From Gordonia sp. SL306 (GTDB taxonomy: Bacteria; Actinomycetota; Actinomycetes; Mycobacteriales; Mycobacteriaceae): 64,000 bases of DNA. Below the pieces are notes generated by a model. The model was not told the origin of the DNA. It saw only the letters and a list, made by a program, of their open reading frames with translations, and ran no database searches. Of this stretch, positions 1 to 9,846 are shown in pieces (the first letter of the stretch is position 1; every line of letters begins with the position of its first letter). The DNA is taken from contig NZ_CP113063.1 in NCBI RefSeq assembly GCF_026625785.1, forward strand, positions 4,588,001-4,652,000, read 5' to 3'. The position numbers and the translations under genes are program-made.

Positions 1-3000
1 GGGTCGGGCAAGTCCAACGTCGTCGACGCGCTGACCTGGGTGATGGGTGAGCAGGGCGCCAAGGCGCTGCGCGGCGGCAAGATGGAAGATGTCATCTTTG
101 CGGGCACCTCCGGACGGCCGCCCCTCGGTCGCGCCGAGGTGACCCTGACCATCGACAACTCCGACGGCGCACTGCCCATCGAGTACTCCGAGGTCTCCAT
201 CACGCGGCGGATGTTCCGCGACGGGGCGGGCGAGTACGAGATCAACGGGAACTCCTGCCGGCTGATGGACGTGCAGGAGTTGCTGAGTGACTCGGGTATC
301 GGCCGGGAGATGCACGTCATCGTCGGACAGGGCAGGCTCGCGGCCATCCTCGAGTCACGACCCGAGGATCGGCGGGCGTTCATCGAGGAGGCGGCGGGCG
401 TCCTCAAACACCGCAAGCGGAAAGAGAAGGCGGTCCGCAAGCTCGACGGGATGCAGGCCAACCTGGCCCGCCTGACCGACCTGACCGCAGAGCTCCGACG
501 TCAGCTCAAACCACTGGGACGGCAGGCCGAGGTGGCGCGCCGGGCGCAGACGGTGCAGGCAGACCTCCGCGACGCGCGTCTGCGGCTGGCCGCCGACGAT
601 CTGGTCACCCGCCGTTCCGAGATGGCCGAGCACACGGCGGTCGAGGACGAGGTCCGGCACCAACAGGACGAGGTGACCGCCGCACTCGACCATGTCACCG
701 CCGAACTCGCCGAACACGAACGCCACCTCGGGGAGGTGGCGCCTGCCGCCACCGCCGCCGCCCAGACCTGGTTCCGGTTGTCCGCACTCGCCGAGCGGGT
801 GGACGCGACGTGCCGGGTGGCGGCCGAGCGCAGCCGCTACCTGAGCGAGCCGTCGAGCGCGCCGGGTGGCCCCGATCCCGACGAACTCGAACGCGAGGCT
901 GAGGAAGCGGCACTGACCGAGGCCGAACTCGACGGCACGGTGGGTGCCGCGGCAGAGTATCTGGACGCCGCTAAGGCAGAACTGTCCCGATCCGAGCAGG
1001 TGGCAGCCGACGCCGAACAGGCGCACATGGCGGCGGTTCGGGCCATCGCCGACCGCCGAGAGGGACTCGCCCGCCTCGAAGGGCAGGTCGCCAACCTGCG
1101 GACCAAGTCGGAGTCGGTCGACGCCGAGACGGCACGCCTCACCAGCGCGATCGCCGCGGCGAACCAGCGCGCCGAAGCGGCTCAGGCCCAGCAGGACTCG
1201 ATGGCCGAGACGCTGGGGGAGTACGAGGCCGCCGAGCACGGACTCGACGAGCATCACGAACGGTCGGTCACGGCGCTGAACCAGGCCAACGAGCGGGTGG
1301 CGTCGCTGCAGGCCGGGCAACGTGAGACCGAGCAGCGGATCGCGTCGCTGTCCGCGCGGATCGAGGCACTCGAGGTCGGACTCGAACGCAACGACGGCGG
1401 TGCCTGGCTCCTAGACAACGCCCCCGACGGGCTGGTCGCACCGATGTCGGAACTGCTCACCGTCGACGCCGGATATGAGACGGCGATCGCCGGTGCCCTC
1501 GGGCCTGCGGTCGACGCAATCGCCACCGTGGACGCGATCGCTGCGGTCCGGGCGCTCGCCGCGCTGAAATCCGGCGACGGTGGTCGTGCCGCGCTGATCC
1601 TCGGCGGCCTGCCCGACGCCGCGGCCCGGACCGACATCGACCTGCCCGACGGTGCCCGCTGGGCGTCCTCGGTGGTGACCTGCCGGCCGTCGGTCCGCGG
1701 GGCCGTCGAGCATGTCCTGGCCGACACGGTCCTGGTGGACACCGCCGAGCAGGGTCTCGACATCGCGCAGCGGCACCGTGTCCGGACGGTCACCCTCGAC
1801 GGCGACCGGATCGGTCCGGGATCCATCGAGGGCGGCTCGTCGCACCGGCCGTCGACGCTCGAGGTCCAGTCGGCCATCGATGCGGCGACCTCCGAACTGG
1901 CCGGGGCCCGACGTCGGCTCGAGGAGATCGAGGCCGCCCTCGACGGCGCGATGTCCGCGCAGGTGGGCCGACGCGAATCGGCCGAAGAGGCGTTGGCCGC
2001 GTTGCACGAATCCGACGCCAACGTCGGCGGCACCTACGAGCAGATGGCGCGCCTCGGCCACGAGATCCGCGCGGCGCGATCGGAGAGCGAACGTCTGACC
2101 CGCCAGCGCGGAAAGGCCGAGGAAGGTCGCGCCGAGGCGCTGACCACCCTGCATGAGCTCGAAGAGCGATTGCGTTATGCGCGTGACGAATCCGACGACA
2201 CACCGGCTCACGCCGGCGACGACACGACCCGTACCGCCGCGGCGGAGGCGGTGGCCGCGGCGCGGTCGGCGGAGATGGAGGCGCGGCTGCAGTTGCGCAC
2301 CGCCGAAGAACGACTCGCCTCGGTGCGGGGACGTGCGGATTCCCTGCGTCGGGCTGCGCAGCGCGAACGCGAGGCGCGTCTGCGTGCTGAGCGTCAGGAT
2401 CTGGCGCGCCGGCGTGCGGCTGCTGTCGCGTCGGCTGTCGTGGAGGCGGGAGCCGAAGTCTCCCAGCGACTTTCGGTGGCTGTGCAGAACGCGCAGGCAG
2501 GCCGTGACGAACTCGAACAGGTGCGCGTGGAGCGGACCGCTGCCGTCGACGAACTCAAGAACAAGGCCGCCGAGCTGACCACCAGACTCAACACGCTGCG
2601 TGACACCGTGCACCGCGACGAGTTGGCCAGGGCGCAGGCCGCTCTCCGGATCGAGCAACTCGAGGAACAGATCCTGGATTCGTTCGCGATCGCGCCGGAC
2701 GACCTCGTCGCCGAGTACGGTCCCGATGTGCCGATGCCGCCGTCGGCGCTCGAGATGCACGAGTACGAGCAGGCGAAGGCCCGTGGCGAGTCAGTGGTCG
2801 CGCCCGCGCCGTTGCCGTTCGATCGCGCGACGCAGGAGACGCGGGCCAAGAAGGCGCAGAAGGACCTCAACACCTTGGGCAAGGTCAACCCACTCGCGCT
2901 CGAGGAGTTCGCCGCGCTCGAAGAGCGCTACAACTTCCTGTCGGCTCAGCTCGAGGACGTCAAGGCGGCCCGTCGGGACCTGTTGTCGGTGGTCGAGGAG

Positions 3001-3504
3001 GTCGACGCCCGCATCCTGCAGGTCTTCACCGAGGCGTACGCCGACGTCGAGCGGGAGTTCGCACAGGTGTTCACCACATTGTTCCCGGGTGGCGAGGGAC
3101 GTCTCGTGCTCACCGAGCCCGGCGACATGCTCACCACCGGAATCGAGGTCGAGGCCCGCCCACCGGGTAAGAAGGTCAAGCGGCTCTCGCTGCTGTCGGG
3201 CGGTGAGAAGTCGCTGACCGCGGTGGCGATGCTGGTGGCGATCTTCCGGGCGCGGCCCTCCCCGTTCTATGTGATGGACGAGGTGGAGGCGGCACTCGAT
3301 GACACCAACCTGCGGCGACTGATCTCGCTGTTCGAGCAGTTGCGTGAGCGATCCCAGCTGATCGTGATCACGCACCAGAAGCCGACGATGCAGGTCGCCG
3401 ATGCGCTCTACGGCGTGAGTATGCGCGGCGACGGCATCACCACGGTGATCTCGCAGCGCCTGCGTGGAGTGGACCTGCCGGTCACGAACACCGACGCGAC
3501 CTGA
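1..3504 (+). CDS. smc: Chromosome segregation ATPase SMC, 5' end cut by window edge
   Basis: SMC is the ATPase of the SMC-ScpAB complex, which organises and separates the chromosome. The window opens inside the Walker A loop ([10 protein letters not shown] is the first ten codons), so only about 30 N-terminal residues are missing. Next come the N-terminal head, a long Ala/Glu/Arg-rich coiled coil, a hinge at roughly 1430-1850, the returning coil, and a C-terminal head with the ABC signature [10 protein letters not shown] near 3184-3213 and Walker [12 protein letters not shown] near 3271-3303. The stop is TGA 3502-3504. ftsY follows 76 bp downstream, the usual smc-ftsY order. The identity is certain; nothing in the frame is broken. 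Confidence 0.97.
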   Translation, partial: GSGKSNVVDALTWVMGEQGAKALRGGKMEDVIFAGTSGRPPLGRAEVTLTIDNSDGALPIEYSEVSITRRMFRDGAGEYEINGNSCRLMDVQELLSDSGIGREMHVIVGQGRLAAILESRPEDRRAFIEEAAGVLKHRKRKEKAVRKLDGMQANLARLTDLTAELRRQLKPLGRQAEVARRAQTVQADLRDARLRLAADDLVTRRSEMAEHTAVEDEVRHQQDEVTAALDHVTAELAEHERHLGEVAPAATAAAQTWFRLSALAERVDATCRVAAERSRYLSEPSSAPGGPDPDELEREAEEAALTEAELDGTVGAAAEYLDAAKAELSRSEQVAADAEQAHMAAVRAIADRREGLARLEGQVANLRTKSESVDAETARLTSAIAAANQRAEAAQAQQDSMAETLGEYEAAEHGLDEHHERSVTALNQANERVASLQAGQRETEQRIASLSARIEALEVGLERNDGGAWLLDNAPDGLVAPMSELLTVDAGYETAIAGALGPAVDAIATVDAIAAVRALAALKSGDGGRAALILGGLPDAAARTDIDLPDGARWASSVVTCRPSVRGAVEHVLADTVLVDTAEQGLDIAQRHRVRTVTLDGDRIGPGSIEGGSSHRPSTLEVQSAIDAATSELAGARRRLEEIEAALDGAMSAQVGRRESAEEALAALHESDANVGGTYEQMARLGHEIRAARSESERLTRQRGKAEEGRAEALTTLHELEERLRYARDESDDTPAHAGDDTTRTAAAEAVAAARSAEMEARLQLRTAEERLASVRGRADSLRRAAQREREARLRAERQDLARRRAAAVASAVVEAGAEVSQRLSVAVQNAQAGRDELEQVRVERTAAVDELKNKAAELTTRLNTLRDTVHRDELARAQAALRIEQLEEQILDSFAIAPDDLVAEYGPDVPMPPSALEMHEYEQAKARGESVVAPAPLPFDRATQETRAKKAQKDLNTLGKVNPLALEEFAALEERYNFLSAQLEDVKAARRDLLSVVEEVDARILQVFTEAYADVEREFAQVFTTLFPGGEGRLVLTEPGDMLTTGIEVEARPPGKKVKRLSLLSGGEKSLTAVAMLVAIFRARPSPFYVMDEVEAALDDTNLRRLISLFEQLRERSQLIVITHQKPTMQVADALYGVSMRGDGITTVISQRLRGVDLPVTNTDAT

Positions 3505-3580
3505 CGGCCGTTCACCGTCACGTGCGACCCTGATCGGGTCAGCTCGCTCGCATCAACCACATCGACAGGGGTCTACCGGA

Positions 3581-5131
3581 GTGAACACCGCAGTCATCAT
3601 CGGCATCGTTGTCGCCGTCATCGTGCTCATCGCGCTGATCGTTCTCGGCGTGATGTTGTCGCGGCGACGGCGGATCTCGCTGTCCGAGGATTCGGCGACA
3701 CAGGGTCCGGTCGACGGTACGACCAGGCAGGTCGACAAGTCGGGCGGGTATCAAGCGGGCTCGGGATTCAACTTCAGTCAGGGCGGCGGCGGGGTCGGTC
3801 TCGCCGAACCCCCGGAACCCGTGGTGCGTCCCGGTACGGAGCGCACCGAGGTCGACGGCCAGCCCGGTGTCGGTGACGACGCGTCGGTGCCCCGCGACTC
3901 CGCGCAGCGAGGCATCCGGGACGTCGCGCTGCCCGACGCCGATACGGACACCGGCACGCAGACCCTGCCCGACGACACCGCCGAGACATCGGTACCGGAC
4001 GACGTCGCCGCGGCCCCGAGCTCAGCGCCCGAGGCGCCCGCGGTCGAGCCCGCAAAACCTGAACCGGCACCTGAGGCAGCGGCGCCGGAGGCACCTGAGG
4101 CAGGGGCGATATCCGAGGTGCCGGTCGCGGAACCGGCAGCACCCGAACCCGCAGCACCCGAGGCCGCAGCACCCGAGGCTGCCGCGCCCGCCGCACCCGA
4201 ACTCGACGAGATCGCCCCGACGGCGGGCCGGCTCGGCCGTCTGCGTGGGCGGTTGTCACGGTCCCAGGGCGCGATCGGCAAGAGCATGCTCGGCCTGCTC
4301 GGGGCCGGCGATCTGGACGAGGAGAGCTGGGAGGACATCGAGGACACGCTCTTGATGGCCGATCTCGGCACGGCCTCCACGATGGCGGTCGTCGAGCGTC
4401 TGCGGACCGAACTCGCCACGTCGAACGTGCGTACCGCCGACGACGCACGCGCGCTGCTGAAGCGGGTGCTGGTCGAGCAGTTGCGTCCGGAGTTCGACCG
4501 CTCGGTCCGTGCGCTGCCGCATGCCGGGCAGCCCGCCGTGGTCCTGGTGGTCGGGGTCAACGGAACCGGGAAGACGACGACCACCGGAAAACTGGCGCGG
4601 GTACTGGTGGCCGACGGCAGGCGCGTGCTGTTGGGCGCCGCAGACACCTTCCGCGCGGCGGCCGCCGACCAGCTGCAGACCTGGGGCGAACGAGTCGGCG
4701 CGGAGGTGGTCCGGGGCAAGGAACAGGCGGATCCGGCGTCGGTGGCCTTCGACGCCGTCGTCAAGGGCATCGATCACGGTGCCGACGTGGTGATGATCGA
4801 CACCGCGGGCAGACTGCACACCAAGACCGGTCTGATGGACGAATTGGGCAAGGTCAAGCGGGTCGTCGAGAAGAAGGCGCCGGTCGACGAGGTCTTGCTC
4901 GTGCTCGACGCCACCGTGGGCCAGAACGGGCTCACGCAGGCGCGGGTGTTCGCCGAAGTCGTCGACATCACGGGTGTGGTCCTGACCAAGCTGGACGGCA
5001 CCGCCAAGGGCGGCATCGTGTTCCATGTGCAGGAAGAGCTCGGTGTACCGGTGAAGCTCGTCGGCCTCGGAGAGGGCGCCGACGACCTGGCGCCGTTCGA
5101 GCCGGAGGCATTTGTCGACGCGTTGCTGTAG
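3581..5131 (+). CDS. ftsY: Signal recognition particle receptor FtsY
   Basis: FtsY is the GTPase that docks SRP-ribosome complexes at the membrane; its partner Ffh is encoded at 9847. I start it at GTG 3581 because a membrane helix follows at once (residues 4-26), as in other actinobacterial FtsY proteins; starts further upstream would read noncoding DNA. Residues of about 65-215 are an acidic Ala/Pro/Glu-rich linker with repeated APE units. The NG domain begins near residue 220. It has the P-loop GVNGTGKTTTTGKLA near residue 325, DTAGRLHTKTGLMDEL and the guanine-binding TKLDGTAKGG. Length is 516 aa. Most of the size excess over E. coli-type NG cores is linker. Confidence 0.96.
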   Translation: MNTAVIIGIVVAVIVLIALIVLGVMLSRRRRISLSEDSATQGPVDGTTRQVDKSGGYQAGSGFNFSQGGGGVGLAEPPEPVVRPGTERTEVDGQPGVGDDASVPRDSAQRGIRDVALPDADTDTGTQTLPDDTAETSVPDDVAAAPSSAPEAPAVEPAKPEPAPEAAAPEAPEAGAISEVPVAEPAAPEPAAPEAAAPEAAAPAAPELDEIAPTAGRLGRLRGRLSRSQGAIGKSMLGLLGAGDLDEESWEDIEDTLLMADLGTASTMAVVERLRTELATSNVRTADDARALLKRVLVEQLRPEFDRSVRALPHAGQPAVVLVVGVNGTGKTTTTGKLARVLVADGRRVLLGAADTFRAAAADQLQTWGERVGAEVVRGKEQADPASVAFDAVVKGIDHGADVVMIDTAGRLHTKTGLMDELGKVKRVVEKKAPVDEVLLVLDATVGQNGLTQARVFAEVVDITGVVLTKLDGTAKGGIVFHVQEELGVPVKLVGLGEGADDLAPFEPEAFVDALL

Positions 5132-5228
5132 ACGATTCACCGTTCTGAAATCGAGCTTCCGGGAACGTGAATTCGCGGTCGGCGATTCTTCGACGGGCCT
5201 GAGAACCCGCTGAGGCACGACCTGCGCT

Positions 5229-5276
5229 GTTACCCGCAGGAAATATAAACCGGCGACTGGTTCACATTCTCGAAAC
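5229..5276 (+). promoter_or_regulatory. Two GlnR-like boxes upstream of amtB
   Basis: The actinobacterial nitrogen regulator GlnR recognises gTnAC-n6-GAAAC units. One unit reads GTTAC-n6-GAAAT at 5229-5244 and a second reads TTCAC-n6-GAAAC at 5261-5276. The two are 32 bp apart, about three helical turns, so they lie on the same face. They end 84 bp before the amtB start and the gene products are nitrogen-uptake proteins, so GlnR control is likely. The match is by eye; no glnR gene is in the window. Confidence 0.6.
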
Positions 5277-5345
5277 GTCTGAGCACCACGGATGAAACCG
5301 ACTGCCGACAGTCTCTTTGCAGGCGCCGAGCCGTCGGCGCACTCT

Positions 5346-5352
5346 GAGGAGG
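5346..5352 (+). promoter_or_regulatory. Shine-Dalgarno site that fixes the amtB start
   Basis: GAGGAGG lies 8 nt before GTG 5361. An in-frame ATG at 5292 exists but has no ribosome site and would add residues not expected before the first membrane helix, so the GTG is the better start. Confidence 0.75.
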
Positions 5353-5360
5353 TTTCTACA

Positions 5361-6704
5361 GTGGTTTTGGCACTGCCAGACGATGCTTTCGCAGTTCCAG
5401 ATGCCGGCAATACAGCGTGGATGCTCGCCAGTGCGTCGATGGTTCTGCTGATGACGCCGGCATTGGCCTTCTTTTACGGGGGGCTATCGCGGGGCAAGTC
5501 GGTTCTGAACATGATGATGATGTCCTTCGGCTCGATCGCGACCGTCAGTGTCGTGTACGTGCTGTGGGGCTTCTCGATGGCTTTCGGTAATGGCATCACA
5601 GGCGACGACGACATCTGGGGCGTCTTCTCGAACCCGTTCGCGCTCTTCGGGTCCAATCAGTTGATGGAGACCAAAGAGGTGACCCAGGGCGGGGAGGCGG
5701 TCGAGCAGGTCGTCACCGGCGGGCTCACGATCCCGTCGACGGTGTTCCTCGCATTCCAGCTGACCTTCGCGGTCATCACGGTCGCACTCATCTCGGGCTC
5801 ACTCGCCGAGCGCGTGAAGTTCTCGACGTGGCTGGTGTTCTCGGTCGTCTGGGCGACGATCGTGTACTTCCCGCTGTCGCACATGGTCTGGGGCGGCGGC
5901 ATCATGTCCGGCGCCGAGAACGGCTTCGCCTCATGGATGTTCGGCACCACCGACGGCGCAGCGACTGTCGCGCCGATCGACTTCGCCGGCGGCACCGTGG
6001 TCCACATCAACGCCGGTATGGCAGGCCTCGTGCTCGCGGTGATCGTCGGTTCCCGTGCCGGATTCGGCAAGACCGCCTACCGGCCGCACAACATCCCGTT
6101 CGTGATGCTCGGTGCGGCCCTCCTGTGGTTCGGATGGTTCGGATTCAACGCCGGATCGGAACTCGCCGCCGACATGGTCGCAGGCAAGGTGTGGATCAAC
6201 ACGACAGCGGCCACCGCCGCCGCGATGATCGGCTGGCTTGCCGTTGAGTGGGTTCGCGATCGGCACCCCACCTCGGTCGGTGCGGCATCGGGCATCGTCG
6301 CGGGTCTGGTCGCCATCACGCCGGCCTGTGGGGCGCTGACCCCGGTCGGATCGATGATCCTGGGTGTCGTCGCCGGTATCCTGTCCGCGCTCGCCATCAG
6401 CCTGAAGAACAAGTTCGGCTACGACGACTCGCTCGACGTCGTCGGTGTGCACCTCGTCTCGGGTCTCTGGGGCACGATCGGCATCGGATTGCTGGCCGAG
6501 GAGACCGGTCTGTTCTACGGACACGACTACAAGCAGCTCGTTGTGCAGATCGTGATCGCACTCTTCGCCCTGGTGTTCACCGGTGTCCTCACCGCGATCA
6601 TCGCGCTGGTCCTCAAGCCGCTGGGCTGGAAGGTCAGCCAGGAAGACGAGCACAACGGCATCGACGAGGCGGAACATGCGGAGACGGCATATGAACTCGC
6701 ATGA
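5361..6704 (+). CDS. amtB: Ammonium transporter
   Basis: Trimeric Amt/Mep/Rh-type channel that takes up ammonium across the cytoplasmic membrane. Predicted length is 447 aa with about 11 hydrophobic helices. Family landmarks are visible: AFFYGGLSRGKSVLNMMM near the N-terminus, PLSHMVWGGG, the first pore histidine in VVHINAGMAGL and the second in VGVHLVSGLWGTIG. GTG 5361 is chosen because a strong GAGGAGG precedes it. glnK follows 49 bp downstream; its P-II protein is expected to plug this channel when ammonium is plentiful. Upstream GlnR-like boxes suggest nitrogen-limited expression. Confidence 0.96.
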   Translation: MVLALPDDAFAVPDAGNTAWMLASASMVLLMTPALAFFYGGLSRGKSVLNMMMMSFGSIATVSVVYVLWGFSMAFGNGITGDDDIWGVFSNPFALFGSNQLMETKEVTQGGEAVEQVVTGGLTIPSTVFLAFQLTFAVITVALISGSLAERVKFSTWLVFSVVWATIVYFPLSHMVWGGGIMSGAENGFASWMFGTTDGAATVAPIDFAGGTVVHINAGMAGLVLAVIVGSRAGFGKTAYRPHNIPFVMLGAALLWFGWFGFNAGSELAADMVAGKVWINTTAATAAAMIGWLAVEWVRDRHPTSVGAASGIVAGLVAITPACGALTPVGSMILGVVAGILSALAISLKNKFGYDDSLDVVGVHLVSGLWGTIGIGLLAEETGLFYGHDYKQLVVQIVIALFALVFTGVLTAIIALVLKPLGWKVSQEDEHNGIDEAEHAETAYELA

Positions 6705-6750
6705 ATCCCTGCACTTTCGCTACTACGCTGATTCTTGTGGAGAGGGATAA

Positions 6751-7092
<342 letters not shown>

Positions 7093-7124
7093 GCCGGGCC
7101 GATGCCCTTTCTCAACCCATCTCA

Positions 7125-7158
7125 CGGCCCCGCGTCTGATGATTCAGGCGCGGGGCCG
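7125..7158 (+). terminator. Strong hairpin between glnK and glnD
   Basis: Arms 7125-7134 (CGGCCCCGCG) and 7149-7158 (CGCGGGGCCG) pair perfectly. A T-G wobble and four inner pairs (CTGA/TCAG) follow, giving a 15-pair stem with a TGAT tetraloop. There is no T-tract, as is common for actinobacterial terminators. It starts 33 nt after the glnK stop, so it looks like the glnK terminator. It lies inside the coding region if glnD is started at ATG 7102, which argues for a later glnD start. Confidence 0.65.
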
Positions 7159-7188
7159 CGTCCTGCACGTCCGATTCCCGAGACACCG

Positions 7189-9741
7189 GTGGCCGCAACC
7201 GATCTCGCCGCGACCCGCCGTCAGCTCCTGGAGTCGGGCAAGAGCGGGAAGCTCGACGCACCGGGCCTTCGGCAGGTGCTCGTCGACCTTCACGAATTCT
7301 GGCTGACGTCCAAGGGCGTCGAACTCGGGATCCGGCCGGACAGCGGATACTCGATCATCGCGGTCGGCGGACTCGGACGCGGCGAACTGTTGCCCTTCTC
7401 CGATCTCGATCTCATCCTGTTGCACGACGACATGCCACCGGACGAGGTCGCCGAGGTGGCCGACGGTCTGTGGTACCCGTTGTGGGACGCCAACATTCCG
7501 CTCGACCACAGCGTGCGCACGGTCCCGCAGGCGCTCCAGGTCGCCACTGAGGACGTCAGTGCCGCACTCGGATTGCTCGAGGCGCGGCACATCGTCGGCG
7601 ACGAGGATCTGTCCACCTTGCTGATCGGCGGTATCCGCCAGCAGTGGCGCACCGACATCCGTGATCGGTTCCCCGCAGTTGTCGCGCATGCGCAGGATCG
7701 CTGGCGCCGCGCCGGTGACATCGCGCACCGCGCCGAGCCGGACCTGAAGAACGGCCGCGGCGGTCTGCGTGACGTCCAGCTGCTCGGTGCGCTGGCCATC
7801 GCGCAACTCACCGACGGGATGGCCAGCCTGCGGCCGGACTCCCCGGGGGCGGGGCCACAGGTCGCCTACGGCCGACTGCTGGACATCCGTACCGAATTGC
7901 ACCGGATCGCCGGCCGTCCCCGGGAGCAGGTGCGCGCACAGGACGCCGACGAGATCGGCGCGGCCCTGAGGATCGGCGACCGTTTCGACCTGGCGCGGGT
8001 CATCAGCGATTCGGCCCGCACCATCAGCTATTCCATCGATGTGGGCCTACGGACCGCGGGTAATGCGTTGCCGCGCCGTGGTCTCGCCAAACTGCGCCGA
8101 TCGCCGATCCGCCGCCCGCTCGACGAGGGCGTGGTGGAGCACAACGGGGAGATCGTGTTGGCGCGCAACGCGATTCCCAGCAAGGATCCGGGCCTGATTC
8201 TGAGGGTGGCTTCGGCGTCGGCGCGCACGGGTCTCCCGATCAGTGCGTCGACCCTCAGCCGTCTGGCCGACTACGCCCCCGAACTCAGGGAACCGTGGCC
8301 CGCCGAGGCCCTCAGCGATCTTCTCGTGCTGCTGGGGTCGGGTCATCACATGGTCGACCCCATCGAGGCCCTGGACCGGACCGGGCTGTGGGGTCGGCTG
8401 TTGCCGGAGTGGGGTGCGGTTCGTGATCTCCCGCCGCGTGACGCCATCCATACGTGGACCGTCGACCGTCACCTGGTGGAGACGGCGGCGCATGCCGGGT
8501 CGATGACCACGCGGGTGTCGCGTCCGGACCTGTTGGTGCTCGGTGCGTTGATCCATGATCTCGGCAAGGGACGCGGTGCAGATCACAGCATCGTGGGCGC
8601 GGACCTGGCCATCCAGGTGGGAAATCGGTTCGGGTTGTGGCCGCAAGATGTGACTCTCCTGTCGGAGATGGTCCGGCACCATCTCCTCCTGCCGAGTGTG
8701 GCGACCCGCCGCGACCTCGACGACCCGGCGACCGCGGAATCGGTGGCCGCGACGCTCGGCTACAACAGGACCCTGCTCGAGCTGCTGGCGACGCTGGCCG
8801 AGGCGGACTCGCTCGCGACAGGGCCCGGGGTGTGGGGCGAGTGGAAGGCCTCATTGATCAACGACCTCGTGCGGCGTGCACTCCGATTGATCGACGGGGG
8901 TGAGCCGGCCAGGCCGGAGTCGTTGTCGCCGGAGCAGATCGCGTTGGCGGAGGCCGGCGGGTTCGCCGTGGTCATGTCGCCTGCCGACGGCCCGCACACC
9001 TTCCGGGTGACGATGGTCGCCCCGGACCAGCCCGGCCTGCTGTCCAAGATGGCCGGCGTGCTGGCGCTCAACGGCCTTCGGTCGCACTCGGCGACGGTGC
9101 AGGGTCATGCGGGCAGTGCGGTGAACTCGTTCGTCGTGGTCCCGCTCTTCGGGAGCCCGCCCGAGGCCGGGCTGATGCGCCAGCAGCTGATGGCCGCGAT
9201 CGACGGCAAGATCGACGTGTTGGCCCGGCTCGACGCGCGGGAGGCCGAATCGCCGATCCCGACGATCGGGTCGGTGTCGGCGACACCCGGGGTGTCGGCG
9301 GGAACCGGTGCCTCGGCAGGCAGCACCGACCCGGCCGTTGATGGTGCGGGCCATCCGAAGACCGCGGTGCCCGCTCTGTTCGCGGTCGCACCACCCCGCG
9401 TCATCTGGGTCGATCTCGACGCCGCCGACTCACCCGCGGAGCCCGGCGACGTCCTGATGGAGTTGCGGACCGATGACCGCATCGGTCTGTTGAGCCGTGT
9501 CAGCGCGGTGATCGAACGCCACGGCGCGCAGGTGCGCTGGGCCAAGGTCGCCACCCTGGGCAGCACCGTCGTCGACACGTTCTGTCTACGTCTCGACGAC
9601 GACAGCGCGTCGGAAAGGACGCGCGTGGCCGACGACGTCCTCGCGGTGTGTCCGCCGCCGCAACCGCGTGCCGAAGGCGATGACGGAGACGGCCCGCAGC
9701 ACCATGGCGGGACCGCGCGGTCGGGGGTGCCGATCAGCTGA
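7189..9741 (+). CDS. glnD: P-II uridylyltransferase / adenylyltransferase GlnD
   Basis: Bifunctional sensor that attaches and removes a nucleotide on the P-II T-loop according to glutamine level. The nucleotidyltransferase motif is GGLGRGELLPFSDLDL near the N-terminus. The HD-hydrolase motif is LIHDLGKGRGADHS. Two ACT domains follow, the first around FRVTMVAPDQPGLLSKMAGV and the second around RTDDRIGLLSRVSAVI, separated by an Ala/Gly/Ser-rich linker. I use GTG 7189 (850 aa) because the alternative ATG 7102 would translate through a strong hairpin and add a Pro-rich leader; neither start has a clear ribosome site. The end at 9741 is firm. Confidence 0.9.
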   Translation: MAATDLAATRRQLLESGKSGKLDAPGLRQVLVDLHEFWLTSKGVELGIRPDSGYSIIAVGGLGRGELLPFSDLDLILLHDDMPPDEVAEVADGLWYPLWDANIPLDHSVRTVPQALQVATEDVSAALGLLEARHIVGDEDLSTLLIGGIRQQWRTDIRDRFPAVVAHAQDRWRRAGDIAHRAEPDLKNGRGGLRDVQLLGALAIAQLTDGMASLRPDSPGAGPQVAYGRLLDIRTELHRIAGRPREQVRAQDADEIGAALRIGDRFDLARVISDSARTISYSIDVGLRTAGNALPRRGLAKLRRSPIRRPLDEGVVEHNGEIVLARNAIPSKDPGLILRVASASARTGLPISASTLSRLADYAPELREPWPAEALSDLLVLLGSGHHMVDPIEALDRTGLWGRLLPEWGAVRDLPPRDAIHTWTVDRHLVETAAHAGSMTTRVSRPDLLVLGALIHDLGKGRGADHSIVGADLAIQVGNRFGLWPQDVTLLSEMVRHHLLLPSVATRRDLDDPATAESVAATLGYNRTLLELLATLAEADSLATGPGVWGEWKASLINDLVRRALRLIDGGEPARPESLSPEQIALAEAGGFAVVMSPADGPHTFRVTMVAPDQPGLLSKMAGVLALNGLRSHSATVQGHAGSAVNSFVVVPLFGSPPEAGLMRQQLMAAIDGKIDVLARLDAREAESPIPTIGSVSATPGVSAGTGASAGSTDPAVDGAGHPKTAVPALFAVAPPRVIWVDLDAADSPAEPGDVLMELRTDDRIGLLSRVSAVIERHGAQVRWAKVATLGSTVVDTFCLRLDDDSASERTRVADDVLAVCPPPQPRAEGDDGDGPQHHGGTARSGVPIS

Positions 9742-9846
9742 GCGCACCCGCCGGACGGACCACGACGACCACACGACCACGCGCCGGTGATCCATTCCGA
9801 CACCGGAGGTGATCGGGCCGGGGCACGAGCATGGAAGACTAGAGGC

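Noticed and set aside
355..1320. Long minus-strand open frame opposite smc
   Set aside because: A by-product of GC-rich coding DNA; the smc frame has unmistakable motifs.
3526..3540. Small inverted repeat GACCC-n5-GGGTC after smc as terminator
   Set aside because: Five-bp stem and no T-tract; too weak, and smc-ftsY are commonly co-transcribed.
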